Part shown: positions 49,511-61,030 of the stretch, piece by piece
Layout: every line of letters begins with the position of its first letter
How positions within the stretch are numbered: position 1 is the first letter of the stretch
Source: Nymphaea colorata
Lineage: Eukaryota > Streptophyta > Magnoliopsida > Nymphaeales > Nymphaeaceae
NCBI RefSeq assembly: GCF_008831285.2
Contig: NC_045148.1
Span: 23,440,283-23,504,282, forward strand
Direction: 5' to 3'
DNA length: 64,000 nucleotides
Program-made: the position numbers and the translations under genes
The notes under the pieces: generated by a model
The model's database searches: none
Told to the model about the DNA's origin: nothing
What the model saw: only the letters and a program-made list of their open reading frames with translations

Positions 49511-52500
49511 ATCCCACTGGACAATCAAAATTTAAAAACTCTTATCAGATATATATATCTATGCATGTATGTGTGTGTGTGTGTATAGAGAGAGAGAGAG
49601 AAGAGATTACGCATGTAAAAAAAAGCAGATCATAAATATTAGAAAAATAAAATGAACTCCTGGCAGAGGCTGTTAACAGGAGAAATGCTAGTTCTTTTTG
49701 ATAAATCCTGTTTCACTTATTAATTGGCTTAGTAATAAACCGATCAACCTTGGTCAAAGCATGTGAATTTAAACAGTCGAAGAAAGGAACGAAGATTTAA
49801 CAGAAGTCATTAAGAATGTCTTTAACATATGCAGAATTTGCCAGGTCAATTTTTAAGAGATGCAGTGAAAGCTCAAATCTGATCACATTTTGTAGTCTAT
49901 TGTAGCTTTCATGGATGAATGGTTCCAAAATGCACCTTTGAGACACTTTGTATCCAGCATTTGAGGGTGCAATCAAACACCAAAATGAACATTGTGACAC
50001 TCAAATCTCTATCCTTTTCTGTTTTATTCAATTTTGACATACACCTACGGGTCAACCAAAGTTCTCCTAGAAAGGCATTCTAGACACCCAATCCAACCCA
50101 AACAAATGGTTGGAGTTCCGAAAATACAATATGTTGTCACAGAAGTACATTGTCACAAACAAACACACGACTAAGTTTAAATTTTGTTTTTAGAACATCC
50201 GGTGTAAACAAACACTCCAGGACTGACTGTTGTCACATCAATGAGAAATTTTCTTCTTAGCTCTTAAGTCTCATTTCCCTTTACTATTCAATCACAAATC
50301 AAATTTGCAGATACAGTTTCCGCTTTTTAAATGGAAAGGTTTTTCCATCATATAATAAAGTGGGTGTGAAAAAAAAAAATATGGTAAATTTTTTAGAAAA
50401 AAATAAGATAAATATACAAAGAATCATCCACTCTGGCTGATCTTTACAATGTCCCAATCAGACTATGATGGGTAGCTGCCTTGAACAACTATTGGTTCTA
50501 AATAGGATAGGAAATGGTTGATGTACATCGATTCTACATACTACTAGCATTTAACCAGGGTGCTTGGCAATGTTATCACCATGAACAACTATCAATTAAA
50601 GTCCTTTTATAGATTCCCTTCCAGAAAAATTCACCTTCTTTTGTTTAATTCAATTTGTTCGAAGAGTCAAGTCTACTGCCCCCTCAATCAATCGCAAAGG
50701 TTGTCAATAATATTACACTGAGATTACCCTAGGTTAAAAAATTTATATTTTTTAATTTTTAAAATTTTTTCTGATTTAATTTTTTTAAATAAGAAAAAAA
50801 TAAATAGGCAGAAATGGATCAGCCAGAGTTTCAAAAAATAAATGTTATTATCTAAAAAAATGATTTGATGATCTGATAAACAATAATGATGAGAAATTTA
50901 TGAAACATTTTTTAAAATATTAAAGTAAATTTTGAACATAAAAAAATCTTAGCTTCACCACTATGTACGCTGGTGAATGGTTTTTAAATTGACCAGGGTT
51001 TTGAATAGGGTTGCACATTTGGAGATGAGCTCGAGTTGAGCCAGCTCAAGCTTGAGTGGACTCAGAAAACCCAAGTTAAGCTCAATAAAACAAGCTTGAG
51101 CCAGACTCGACAATACAACATTGAGCTCAAACTCAACTCATTTAACTCGTTTATGTGAAGCATGTTTCCTTTTTTTTTACTTGTTCGTTTATAGTTGAGC
51201 TAACTAGAGTTCTTACAACTCAAACTCAACTGCTTTAACATTTCTAGTATACACTTGAACTCGAGCTCAAGTTTATGAGTGGTTTTTAAGCTGGCTTGAC
51301 TCGTGCAGCCATAAACTTGAGTGGTAAATGACGACTCATGAGTCATGGAGACTACAGTGAAACTTGACTTGAAAGTCAAGAAAAGGATTGAGCTTGACCC
51401 ACTTAACCACTCCACACAGCCATATTACACTGAGATTACCCTAGGTTAAAAAAATTATATTTTCAATTTTTTAAAAAATTTCTGATTTAATTTTTTTAAA
51501 TAAGAAAAACAGTAAATAGGCAGAAATGGATCAGCCGGAGTTTCAAAAAATAAATGTTATTATGTAAAAAAATGATTTGATGATTTGATAAACAATAATG
51601 ATGAGAAATTTATGAAACATTTTTTAAAATATTAAAGTAAATCTTGAACCTAAAAAAATCTTAGCTTCACCACTATGTACGCTGGTGAATGGTTTTTAAA
51701 TTGACCAGGGTCTTGAATAGGGTTGCACATGAGGAGATGAGCTCGAGTTGAGCCAGCTCAAGCTTGAGTGGACTCAGAAAACTCAAGTTAAGCTCAATAA
51801 AACAAGCTTGAGCCGGTCTCGACAATACAACATTGAGCTCAAACTCAACTCATTTAACTCGTTTATGTGAGGAATGTTTCCTTTTTTTTTAACTCGTTCG
51901 TTTATAGTTGAGCTAACTAGAGTTCTTACAAATCAAACTCAACCGCTTTAACATTTCTAGTATACACTTGAACTCGAGCTCAAGTTTATGAGTGGTTTTT
52001 AAGCTGGCTTGACTTGTGCAGCCATAAACTTGAGTGGTAAATGACGACTCATGAGTCATGGAGACTACAGTGAAACTTGACTTGGAAGTCAAGAAAAGGA
52101 TTGAGCTTGACCCAACTTAACCCACTCCCACACAGCCATATAGACAGTGGACAAGCCAACAGTTGGCACCCCAAAGAATGATGTTTGGCCGGATGGCACC
52201 TGGAAGAACTATGCACCGGACATTTGCGTGGTCAATGGGGCAAGACTTAGCGACTCAAACCTAAATAATGTCAATGTCAAGTGGAACGTGAAGACAATTC
52301 ACTTTAAGATCACATCAATGGACTTTTTCTATTTGTAGCTCTTCATATTTCTACAACAGCGCCTTGGCACAGAAGACTACATCAACAAGTCTCTTTCTTA
52401 GCAGACCTCACCGTAACAACTTATACAATTTCAATATCTTGTTATCTTTTTGCCACATTTTGACTCCATTTTTCTTTTGAAATGGCCCCATCAAAGTTGG

Positions 52501-53640
52501 GTACAGTGGACGAGTTTTCTATTCTTAATTAATTTTTATATTCCTCAATTCCTTTTTCCGAAAAATTAAATTTTAATTTTTTTATTTGCATATAAATCAC
52601 ATAGGCCATTTGTTATTAGAAATTTTTTACACAAGCCAAATTGATTTGTTTTTTTATTTCCAACTGGTAAGTGTACATTAATTGCCCATATTGGCTTTGC
52701 CCTGCACTCCCAATGAGGCATTTTGCTCCCTCTAAATTCATACCATGTGAGGGGTAACTTTTTTTTTTTACTAATTTTCAAGGGTATCTTCCAATTTAAA
52801 TCAGATATCCACCCAAACTGTTAAAAAAAAACAGATGAGAAAAAATAATATTTAATTAAGAAATTGGATCATATTCAGATTTAAAAAAGGACATTCAATC
52901 AGATTCATATATACATAAATATCTGATCAGATTCAAATTCAGATAGGATAGGAAATGTTGATATAAATTGATTCTACATACTACTATCGGTGCCAAGCAA
53001 TCTTATGATCATGAACAATTAGCAACGTTCTTTCGTAGATTCTCTTCTTCCAAGAAATTTCGCCTTCATTTTTTGTTTAATTTAAATTGTTGGAAGACTC
53101 AAGTCTACTGCTCTTTAAAAGAAAGTGATATCATTTGTTATTTCCACACTCAGTGCCAATGGGACCTTTTCTAATTGGTAGGACTTCTTATTTCTACATC
53201 ACCGCCTTGCTTGGCACGGAAGATTAATCAACAATTATGTTCTTAGCAGCCCTTATCGTAACAACATATTTCCAATATCATGTGCTCTTTTTGCCAGGTT
53301 TTCTACTCTATCCTTTTTTTGTTTCTTAATTGAGTACACTGCATTTAGTGCATGGGCTTATTGGACATTTAGAACTCAGCTATGTACAATACCACCGATC
53401 AGGTGATCGACGTTACTGGAATCAGTCAGAATCGGCTGGATTGGGGCGAGAAATCACTTCCAATAAATGCTTCCATTGGGTGGACCGAGAGTCGTTATTG
53501 TTTGTACTGGAAAGGGTTGTGGTTGTTCGTAATGAAGGACCAAACCGGACACATAGTGTTGGATGTGTCCGTAATAAAGTGCCTTCATAGGATATATTTG
53601 GTGTAGTGGACACATTACTCTGGACTCATGTTCCCCCATG
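47310..53640. other. Repeated upstream-type blocks, no intact gene
   Basis: Contains several copies of the receptor upstream region. One set is 47400-47640 and 50230-50400. A second set is 48530-48960, 50500-50690 and 52960-53310, sharing TACTACTA, CTTATGGTCATGAACA and GTAGATTCTCTTC. A related piece lies at 52340-52460. 49474-49508 is (GA)n. 50711-52142 is a tandem duplication. 53330-53610 is a third relative of the 19560-19690/60530-60660 block. No receptor coding sequence remains between them. Confidence 0.6.
50711..52142. repeat. Two-copy tandem duplication, ~712-720 bp units
   Basis: TATTACACTGAGATTACCCT starts at 50711 and again at 51423, and the whole following unit is repeated (ends CACACAGCCATAT near 51424 and 52142). 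Each unit contains a GAGCTCG-rich repeat segment beginning TAGGGTTGCACAT. The copies differ by scattered substitutions and short indels, a few percent by eye. No gene in either copy. Confidence 0.92.
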
Positions 53641-54430
53641 TGCAAGCATCATCAATCGCCTTCCCTTTCTTACCAGCTGTTCTTCCATTCTCTCTGACAA
53701 ACTGGCGTGATCATTACCATAACTACTCTCCAAACCATCATTTGTTTGCCAGTTTTCATTCCATCCAAACAGCAAGAATCCTGAAATTTATTTTTTAATG
53801 GAGGAGAAACAATCAAACCTGATGAGGATTCATGGTTCTCCCCTTTGATTCTTTTTGTTATCAATTGATTCTCCATCTCCTGCTCTATCTTCTCGTTACC
53901 CACCAGCTGGTTGCACTTCAAGTTACTCCGCAATTGTTGGTCTCCTGTAAATCAATTCATTCCAATCTTTCTGGGTCTAATGTTCCTTTTCGACTTCCAA
54001 TCTGCCCATGGAGAAACCGAAACATGTTATCCCCAAATTATGGTTCTGCTTTTGATCTGGGTTTCTCCTTTATTAATTCCTCATTTTTTTCTTATTCCCT
54101 CCGGGCCACTTCTTAGCTCTCCTGACATAATGATAACCATGATTTCCTTCCACCCATCTTTCTTTGCCACAGCCTCTTGAGAAGAAACCACCAACTGATT
54201 AACTCTACACCGACTTGTCATATGAGTATATATTTGCTTCGCAATGGGAGGAAATTTTAATATTACTCATACAGTTGATTTCTTGAAGAACAATTTCTTC
54301 CTCTTCCAATGCTATGTGCACACAGATTCTGCAAGCACCATATTTGACATCGATTGAGTATGGATGTCATCTTCCATCGGTTCTCCCTATAGCGTTCTGG
54401 CAATACCTTGGACCTTCTTGTAGTTAGATG
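53640..54430 (-). mobile_element. DUF4283/LINE-type remnant, copy 2
   Basis: Inverted relative of 18820-19228 and 63640-64000. 54290-54415 (minus) corresponds to the region around 63660-63790, and 53640-54005 to the downstream Lys/Glu-rich segment. About 230 bp near 54060-54290 has no counterpart in the other copies. It is broken by stops in all frames. Confidence 0.5.
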
Positions 54431-54439
54431 ATTTTTTCT

Positions 54440-54893
54440 GTGTTTATTATAGTTTAAAGTGAGATAGCAAGGTGTATATCATTGTGGTTTTATGTTAATT
54501 TAAACCGTCAAGACACTTATTTTTTCAAATAAGTTGATGGGAACATTTGAAAATTTATGTAAACATATGGGGATGAGAAGAAATACAAGATATTTGCGCT
54601 GTTGATTAAGAGTAAACTTCTGTTAGTTAATAATAGCTTACGTACAATTATTAAGATGGAAAGATTAAAAGTACTTTCCCTATAAACAAATCAATTAGCT
54701 CATTAATTTCCATTATCGGCCACTGTGACAACACCAAATAACATACATATTTGGTTAACTATGTCCCCACCAGGTATGCCCTGTTATTAATGCATGAAAT
54801 TATAAAAGATTAAAATTGATGTTCCTTTAACTTAATTATAGAATTATTAGGCGAGAAAACATAGGCGAGCGTAAATGTTCGTTGAAAGGGTAC

Positions 54894-54947
<54 letters not shown>

Positions 54948-55539
54948 TTTACCATGGAACAACTGCGTAGTTTTTCTAATAACAAAAGTTGGGCGTACTT
55001 TTCTGAGTTGTCAGATGCTTTCTGGTGGTACTAAGAATTCTTCATTCTGGGTCTCGGACTCGATCTGTTTGGACTTGGATCCAAATGTCTTTGTTGACCT
55101 GACCAACGTCATGAAGTATCATTAATTTGGTTCTGCGAATGCACTTTGATTAGGTATGTAAAAGGATTTACTAAGTTCAACTACCACATAACCTGATTTT
55201 GGATCCATTTTTTGGTGCAGAAATTTGGAGCAAACAGGTTTAGATTGGTAATGCGCTTTCATAAGTGAATGAGAATGGGAGTCCAATGTTCCAGTGGGAT
55301 CCAATAAAATGTTAATTGATACATGTACATATGAATGTCGGATCTGAACTTGTTTTTAAATTAGGATAGGAGATAAAGACCCAACTGATTTGTTTTCATA
55401 GCAGCTAGTGGAAGACCATTTACTGTTTTACACACATTTTGTTGAAAGAAAGTGTTTCTAGCAGGGTGTTGGGAAACGCAATAAAAAGTCAGAAGCAAAA
55501 GCAGATCCCTTGTTTTCCAAATAAATGTAAAGGATTGGT
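54440..55539. other. 3' flank of receptor D with AT microsatellite
   Basis: An (AT)n tract lies at 54897-54944. 54840-55530 is homologous to 42940-43800 behind C (shared GAAAACATAGGC, ATGAATGTCGGATCTGAA, TTTTCCAAATAAATGTAA), showing that the C/D duplication included about 0.7 kb of downstream DNA. Confidence 0.7.
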
Positions 55540-58008
55540 TTATTTTTGCCATTCTTCCACATGGGAAGCCTTCTGTCGTATCGTTTTAAGCCTGGCGACC
55601 ACCTCCTTCATGTCCATTCTCTCAGTTGGTGATTTCCTTGAACAGGACAACCCTGTCTCCATGATCATGACAAGCATTTCATTTCAAAGAGTTTCTCAGT
55701 CATTTTGCTCCAGAAGACGGCCTTCTGCGACATGATCTGAAACCATTCCATGGTTATTTTGCTTCAGAAGATGACCATCTATGACATCTGAAATTGCAAG
55801 CGGAAATGCTTCAGCCACCCACTGCCTCAAAATAAAGTCCCCATCAAAACGTTCATGGGTAGGATTTCTTGTGGTAAACACCTCAAGCAGAAGAATCCCA
55901 TAGCTGTAGACATCTGCTTAGGTCGACACCTTTCCAGCGGCCCCGAATTCTAATTCATCCACTCAACAAGGCCAGACATGATCATGGCAATATTAGGTAG
56001 ACAATGCACATTGTCGTTAATGACATGGTTTCAGAAATAAAGAAAGCCTTGCAAAATATTAGGACTAATTATTATTTTTCATTTAATGGTTTACATATAT
56101 CTCCATTTTTTGTTTCCATGCATTTATAAGGAGGAAGTGAAAATTTACTAAAGAAAGAAACATATTTAAAAGGGAAACTTGCTGGCATTTGTGTTGTGTT
56201 TGTGTGCATGCACATCTCTGTTAATAATTTGGTTCAATCACTATCTTAGTTGGACTCAGACTTGTATTTAAATGCAAAATTGCTAGTGATCATCCTCTTT
56301 CACTTATTAATCTCGTATTTCTCTTTTCATAATAAATTCCAAGTAGTTAGTTCTCAACAGGTAGGAAAGCCAAAATTAAAGCATGATATTTGGATATTAT
56401 GGATGGTGATAAAATTTCCTCTCCATGGTAAGCTGGACAAAGTTGTCTAAGAAACAGTTCAAGCAATAACACTTGCCTATAACTGTGAAAAGCAAAGAAT
56501 TTGTGACAGGACTAAGAGTTGGTACCGGGCACAATGTATCTGGTGGTTCCAAGGGTGCTTTTAAGAGTTGAAGATTTGTGACCAACTAGCATCTTCGCAA
56601 TGCCAAAGTCACCAACATGTGCTGTCATGTTCTCATCTAGAAGCACATTACTTGACTTTAGATCACAATGAACTATAGTCTCCCAGCAACCATGGTGAAG
56701 ATATTCTAGAGCACAAGCAACATCAATCATGATATCCAATCTTTGGAAGAGATTCAAGAGATTCAATCATGATATCCAATCATTGATGACTCTAAGAAGG
56801 ATTCAGTGTCTAATTTGGCACATCACATTGCATTTAATGTCGAAACATTTTGATGCACCATCAGATAACAAGTTTATGACCTTAACAGCCACTGTTGTTC
56901 CATCCATTAAAGTTCCTTTATACACTTAACCAAAGCTTCCACTCCCTAAAAAATTTGCATCACTGAAGTTGTTTGTCGCTTGAGATAACATTCAGTATGT
57001 GATCACTGGGATGGTAATTCCATGAAATCTTTCAACCTCCTGATCTTGTTTCTCCAACCCCCTCTTTCTATATTTTGCAACAACAATGAGAATCCAAACA
57101 ATTTTTACAAGTGCGAAACCCCACTCGCTAAAAAAATATAAACTCTGAGCATGTTGACATTTATTGTGCTTCTTTGCTCCATCTGAACATACTGGCACAT
57201 GGAATTTGGGAGCTCCACATGGTGCATAGTACCCTAGGAACGATTCAGCAGAAAGGTTTGAAAACTTTCCACCACTTGGAATCTCTCCTTTCAATAGATT
57301 GAAGGACAAGTCCAAGACCTGGATGTGTTGAAGTTTCTCCAATGATTTTGGTATCTCACTGGAAAGCTTGTTATGGGAAAGGTAAATACTGTCAAGATTT
57401 AGTATGTGATCAAGTTGTTCAGCAATGTTACCATCAAATGAGTTTTTGGAGAGATTCAAATATTCTAGCATTTGGAGCCTTGATAAGGACACAGGCAGCT
57501 CTCTTCTCAATTGATTCACAAAGAAATCCATTTTGTCCACCACAACCAAATTTCCCACATCTGAAGGCAGCTCACCAGTGAAAAAGTTGTCTTGCAAGTA
57601 AAGCCATATAAAATTCTTCAACTCACAAAGGGCAGGAGAGATTCCTGATGAGAAATTGTTTGAATTTAAATAGAACTCTCGCAGATTTGTGGGATTGTTT
57701 ATAGAGGTCGAGATTGGCCCACTGAGTGCATTCATCTCCAAATAGAGATTAGACATGCGAACCAACTGGTAAAGTGAGTCTAGAATTGAACCTTCTAATG
57801 CATTGCCAGAAAGACCTAACTCCTGTAACCTGTTCATTGATCCTATATTTGGTGGAATGAGCCCATTTATTTTGTTGAATCTCAAATCTAAGGAAATTAA
57901 CTTGGTCAAGTTGGATAAGGGCAATGGGATGGTACCTTCAATCAGATTAGAGGAAGAAGCAGAAAAGAGTATACAAAAGAATAAGGAATGAATCATAATC
58001 CAAGCCAA
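55540..58008 (-). pseudogene. LRR receptor kinase D, 5'-truncated, kinase dead
   Basis: Closest to C. Exon 1 retains about the last 11 LRRs, the TM and a broken kinase; LRR homology starts abruptly at about 57957. Stops are TGA after VITY (56992-56994) and TAA in GSFG*VYKG (near 56929). The segment between the N-lobe and NLFQRLD has lost about 30 residues, with an 18-bp local repeat left at 56720-56782. HCDLKSSN and VGDFGIAK are intact. The donor is CCG|GTACC (56526/56525). Exon 2 runs from 55949 (acceptor TTAG) to stop 55542-55540, with TAA in KVST*ADVYSYG. The LRR-TM part remains one uninterrupted frame (listed separately). Confidence 0.88.
56992..58008 (-). CDS. Uninterrupted LRR-TM frame with new N-terminus (receptor-like-protein shape)
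   Basis: 338 codons without a stop: a hydrophobic start MAWIMIHSLFFCILFSAS that looks like a signal peptide, then about 11 LRRs beginning NLIEGTIPLPLSNLTKL, then a weakly hydrophobic TM stretch (WGFALVKIVWILIVVA) and a short basic tail ending in VITY. The first ~18 residues have no counterpart in A, B or C and come from foreign DNA fused at about 57957. The layout resembles receptor-like proteins, which have LRRs and TM but no kinase. A possible upstream exon lies at 58138-58270. Expression is unknown; it may simply be the best-preserved part of a pseudogene. Confidence 0.35.
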   Translation of the reverse strand: MAWIMIHSLFFCILFSASSSNLIEGTIPLPLSNLTKLISLDLRFNKINGLIPPNIGSMNRLQELGLSGNALEGSILDSLYQLVRMSNLYLEMNALSGPISTSINNPTNLREFYLNSNNFSSGISPALCELKNFIWLYLQDNFFTGELPSDVGNLVVVDKMDFFVNQLRRELPVSLSRLQMLEYLNLSKNSFDGNIAEQLDHILNLDSIYLSHNKLSSEIPKSLEKLQHIQVLDLSFNLLKGEIPSGGKFSNLSAESFLGYYAPCGAPKFHVPVCSDGAKKHNKCQHAQSLYFFSEWGFALVKIVWILIVVAKYRKRGLEKQDQEVERFHGITIPVITY

Positions 58009-58390
58009 CCCTGAAACAGAGCCTCGGGATTGATCACATGCTTATGAAGACTACTGTGACCTCCTGCCATAGCATCAACCCTTTGTACTGCAAAAGGGAT
58101 GTATCGACATGCAAGGTGAAAAATAGCAAGAGCATTACCTTGAGGTTTCTTTTAATAACAGGTCGGAGGCCTACCCTCCAGCAGATCCATTTCTTGAGAG
58201 AATTACCCTCAAGCACAAAAATGAATGGGGAAGCTTCTGTTTTCACAAAAAGATGGAATGTCAACCCATGCAGTTAAGACAGCATGACTGTCTAATTTCC
58301 TTCATTTAGCAGGACCTGTAGTCGAAACAACATCACCCAAAACATAGAAGTAAAAAAAAAAAAAACACAAGTTAGCACTCCAGGTCCCCC
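58009..58390 (-). other. Foreign DNA joined to receptor D
   Basis: Not homologous to the receptor family. A minus open segment (58264 down to about 58138) reads TFHLFVKTEASPFIFVLE and ends at a donor-like AAG|GTAATG. An acceptor-like TTTCAG stands at about 58012. It may be part of the DUF4283-type element whose fragment follows at 58390. Confidence 0.35.
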
Positions 58391-58540
58391 ATGTGCAAGC
58401 ATCATCAATCGCCTTCCCTTTCTTACCAGCTGTTCTTCCATTCTCTTCTGGACAAACCTGGCGGTGACTCATTCACCATAACCTCACTCTCCAAACCAGT
58501 CATTTGTTTGCCAGTTTTCATTCCATCCAAAATGCAAGTG
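58390..58540 (-). mobile_element. DUF4283/LINE-type remnant, copy 3 (fragment)
   Basis: Nearly the same as 53633-53785: CCCATGTGCAAGCATCATCA, CTTACCAGCTGTTCTTCCATT and TTTGCCAGTTTTCATTCCAT occur in both. It is cut off abruptly at 58540, where the 3' flank of receptor exon E begins. Confidence 0.55.
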
Positions 58541-58678
58541 AGAGCTCTCAATGAAAGCAATCAAACTACATTTCCACCTCCAACTATTTAGCCTCTTGGA
58601 ATCCACGTTCTGACCATTTTAGCCAATGGCTGGTTGCACCCTGGAATTAAACTCATTGTATATATGGATATATTTGAA

Positions 58679-59035
58679 TTATCCTTCTATCACTTCTGTC
58701 TTCTATCGTATCCTTCTGAGCCCGATAACCAATTCCTTCATGTCCGTTCTCTCATTAGGAGAGATCCTTGAACATGACAAGCCCATCACCATGATCGTTA
58801 CTAGCGGATCATTACGAGAGATCTTTCAGTTGGAGTAGTGTTGCTTTCATTCAAAAGATGGCTGTCAATGACATCTGAAATTGCAACAGGAAATGCTTCA
58901 GCTACCATTGCCTCAAACTAAAATCCCCATCAAACTGTTCATCAGTAGGATTTTTTCCTGTAAACACCTCAAGGAGGAGAATTCCGTAGCTGTGGACGTC
59001 AGCTTTGGTTGACACCTTTTCAGCCATCCCAAATT
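58679..59035 (-). pseudogene. Orphan last kinase exon E
   Basis: Matches exon 2 of [39 protein letters not shown] one-base loss then gives an immediate TAG, and a further TAG lies in RIR*KTEV. The acceptor is AA (59037-59036) instead of AG, so it could not be spliced as in B or C. Intron-like sequence similar to B's follows to about 59960. It then joins receptor-upstream sequence directly; exon 1 is missing. Flanking DNA from about 58541 matches 28270 onward, so a segment of the B type was duplicated here. Confidence 0.85.
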
Positions 59036-59960
59036 TTAATTCAACCATTCAACAATATTAAGCATGATTAGCGAGCGCAAAATAATTAGATAATGCCAAC
59101 GCGGGACACAATAGCAGTAATTGCTCCTTAATGGGCTTAAGATCAATTGAACCTCCAAAACTGCCTTTCTCATTTTGCATTCTGATCCACATCTAAAAAG
59201 AATACAATCTTATTTTCTAGAACTGAAGTCCAATATAACTGATGTTCAAGTACCCTTAAAAGAAATCAAACATGTATCCATATATATATATATATATATA
59301 TTTATTTATTTATTTATTTATTGTAGAGCCTGTGAGGTTGGTTGAGATTCATTAATTGTATGGTGTTGTTTTTAACTCTCATGTGACTTATCTCCAGGTT
59401 GTCCTAAATGTCTCCTAAATTGTGTGAATTACTTAATAGTGTCAATTGTCAGCCAATCTTAAGCCATTCGGTAGACAGGCACGTGTGACTAGAAATTTTT
59501 AATACAAGAAACGAACAAAAATTACAACTTATGTTAAAGGAAAAGGATCAATTGATGACTATTGCTCGTTGAGAACATGTCACCAATGCATATTTGTGTA
59601 CATTTCTTCATGCGTGAACTATCAAATCGTGATGATTAGATGGATCATGAATGTTTGCACATCAATTAATATATTTATTGATATTATATTGCAAATCAGA
59701 CACACACATCCAAACACATAAGTCTGGGCCAATATATATATATATATATAAGGGGAGAGGGAGAGAGAAATTGGTAAATAGCAGACACTTTAATATTTTG
59801 CTTCAAAAATATTTTAAATAAAATATAAACATCCTAATATATTTATAAAAACTATTTTGATATAAAACATGCTTTGAGTCAAGTTTTTTTATGAAAAAAG
59901 TTGAATTTTATATAATCAAAATGTTGATGCACTGATAGCCATTCATTTTTGCTAATTATG
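59036..59960 (-). other. Intron remnant of receptor E
   Basis: Homologous to 28788-29790 in B. It includes the shared AATTAGATAATGC, CAATAGCAGTAATTGCTCCT and TTCAAAAATATTTTAAAT. An (AT)n/(TTTA)n tract lies at 59279-59322. Confidence 0.8.
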
Positions 59961-61030
59961 ACAACACTGTGCTGACTATCAACTACATCATCTAAATCAC
60001 CGGACTGGAGTTAGGCCAACTTCATCCACTCCCTTCAAAAGCTGATTTTAGTCACACTACTGTGGCTGGTTGTGTTGAATATGAATGCCTATTTATTCAA
60101 ACAAGGTGGCATTTAATTGAGGTGATAAGGAATGTTATTCGGGTTGTGTAGTGTGGCACAACCAAAACCCTCAAATATTAACTGTCCGCCTATCAGTCCT
60201 AACCTCAAGCTGCTAACCCATATGACGGTCATGTTATAAGTTGTGTTTCAGAAAATTTAGCCTTTTTTTTTTCAAAATTTATGGAAAATTAAGTCCACTC
60301 TCTTGAAAAGAATGAGATATCACTTTCTTATTTGGACACATTGAGTCTCCTGAACGGCCTTCTTACCATAATTGGTGCAATAGATTACATCAACAAGACT
60401 TTTTCGTCCCTTAGCAAACATATTTTCAATATCATGCTCTTTTTGCCAGTTTTCGACTTGACCATTTTTTTTAATTTCTCTCGTTTTTTTTATCGAAATT
60501 TACTACATATGATAGAAGGGCATGTTGGGCATTATCAGCAGAGCTATTCCCACCGATCAGACGATTGATGTTACCAGAATCAGCTTGAATCGGCTCCAAT
60601 GGGCCGAGACATCGTTTCCAATAAATGCTTCAGTTCTGTGGTCAACTCATAAACACTAGTCCTCGGGCTGCATACATGGAATGATTGCTGGGCTCAAGCT
60701 TGAGTCGAGCTGTAAAAGAACAGCAAAAGGTCAATTCGATCGACCAAAATCGTGGCTTGCGCTCGACTCGAGCTGTACAAGATCAGAAAAAGGTTGACTC
60801 AATAGACCAAATAGTGGTTTCAGTTAGGCTTGTTTAAGTTCCTTTACCAACTTTTCCTTCAATTTCTTTGTTTTAAATTTGAAAATTAAAAAAAAAAGCT
60901 AAATTAAAGAAAATAGAGTCAAATTCAAGTAACTCGAATTCGACTCCTTTATAAACTTGAGTTATCAAATCGAGCGTAACTGAACAAGCTTAAGTCGAGC
61001 TTGAGTAAGCTTGACTAATTGTACAGCCCT
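59960..61030. repeat. Receptor upstream block, inverted partner of 19235-20410
   Basis: Inverted homologue of the sequence in front of A, including a GAGCTCG-rich end (60680-61030). It stands where exon 1 of E should begin, so a deletion brought intron and upstream region together. Confidence 0.7.
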
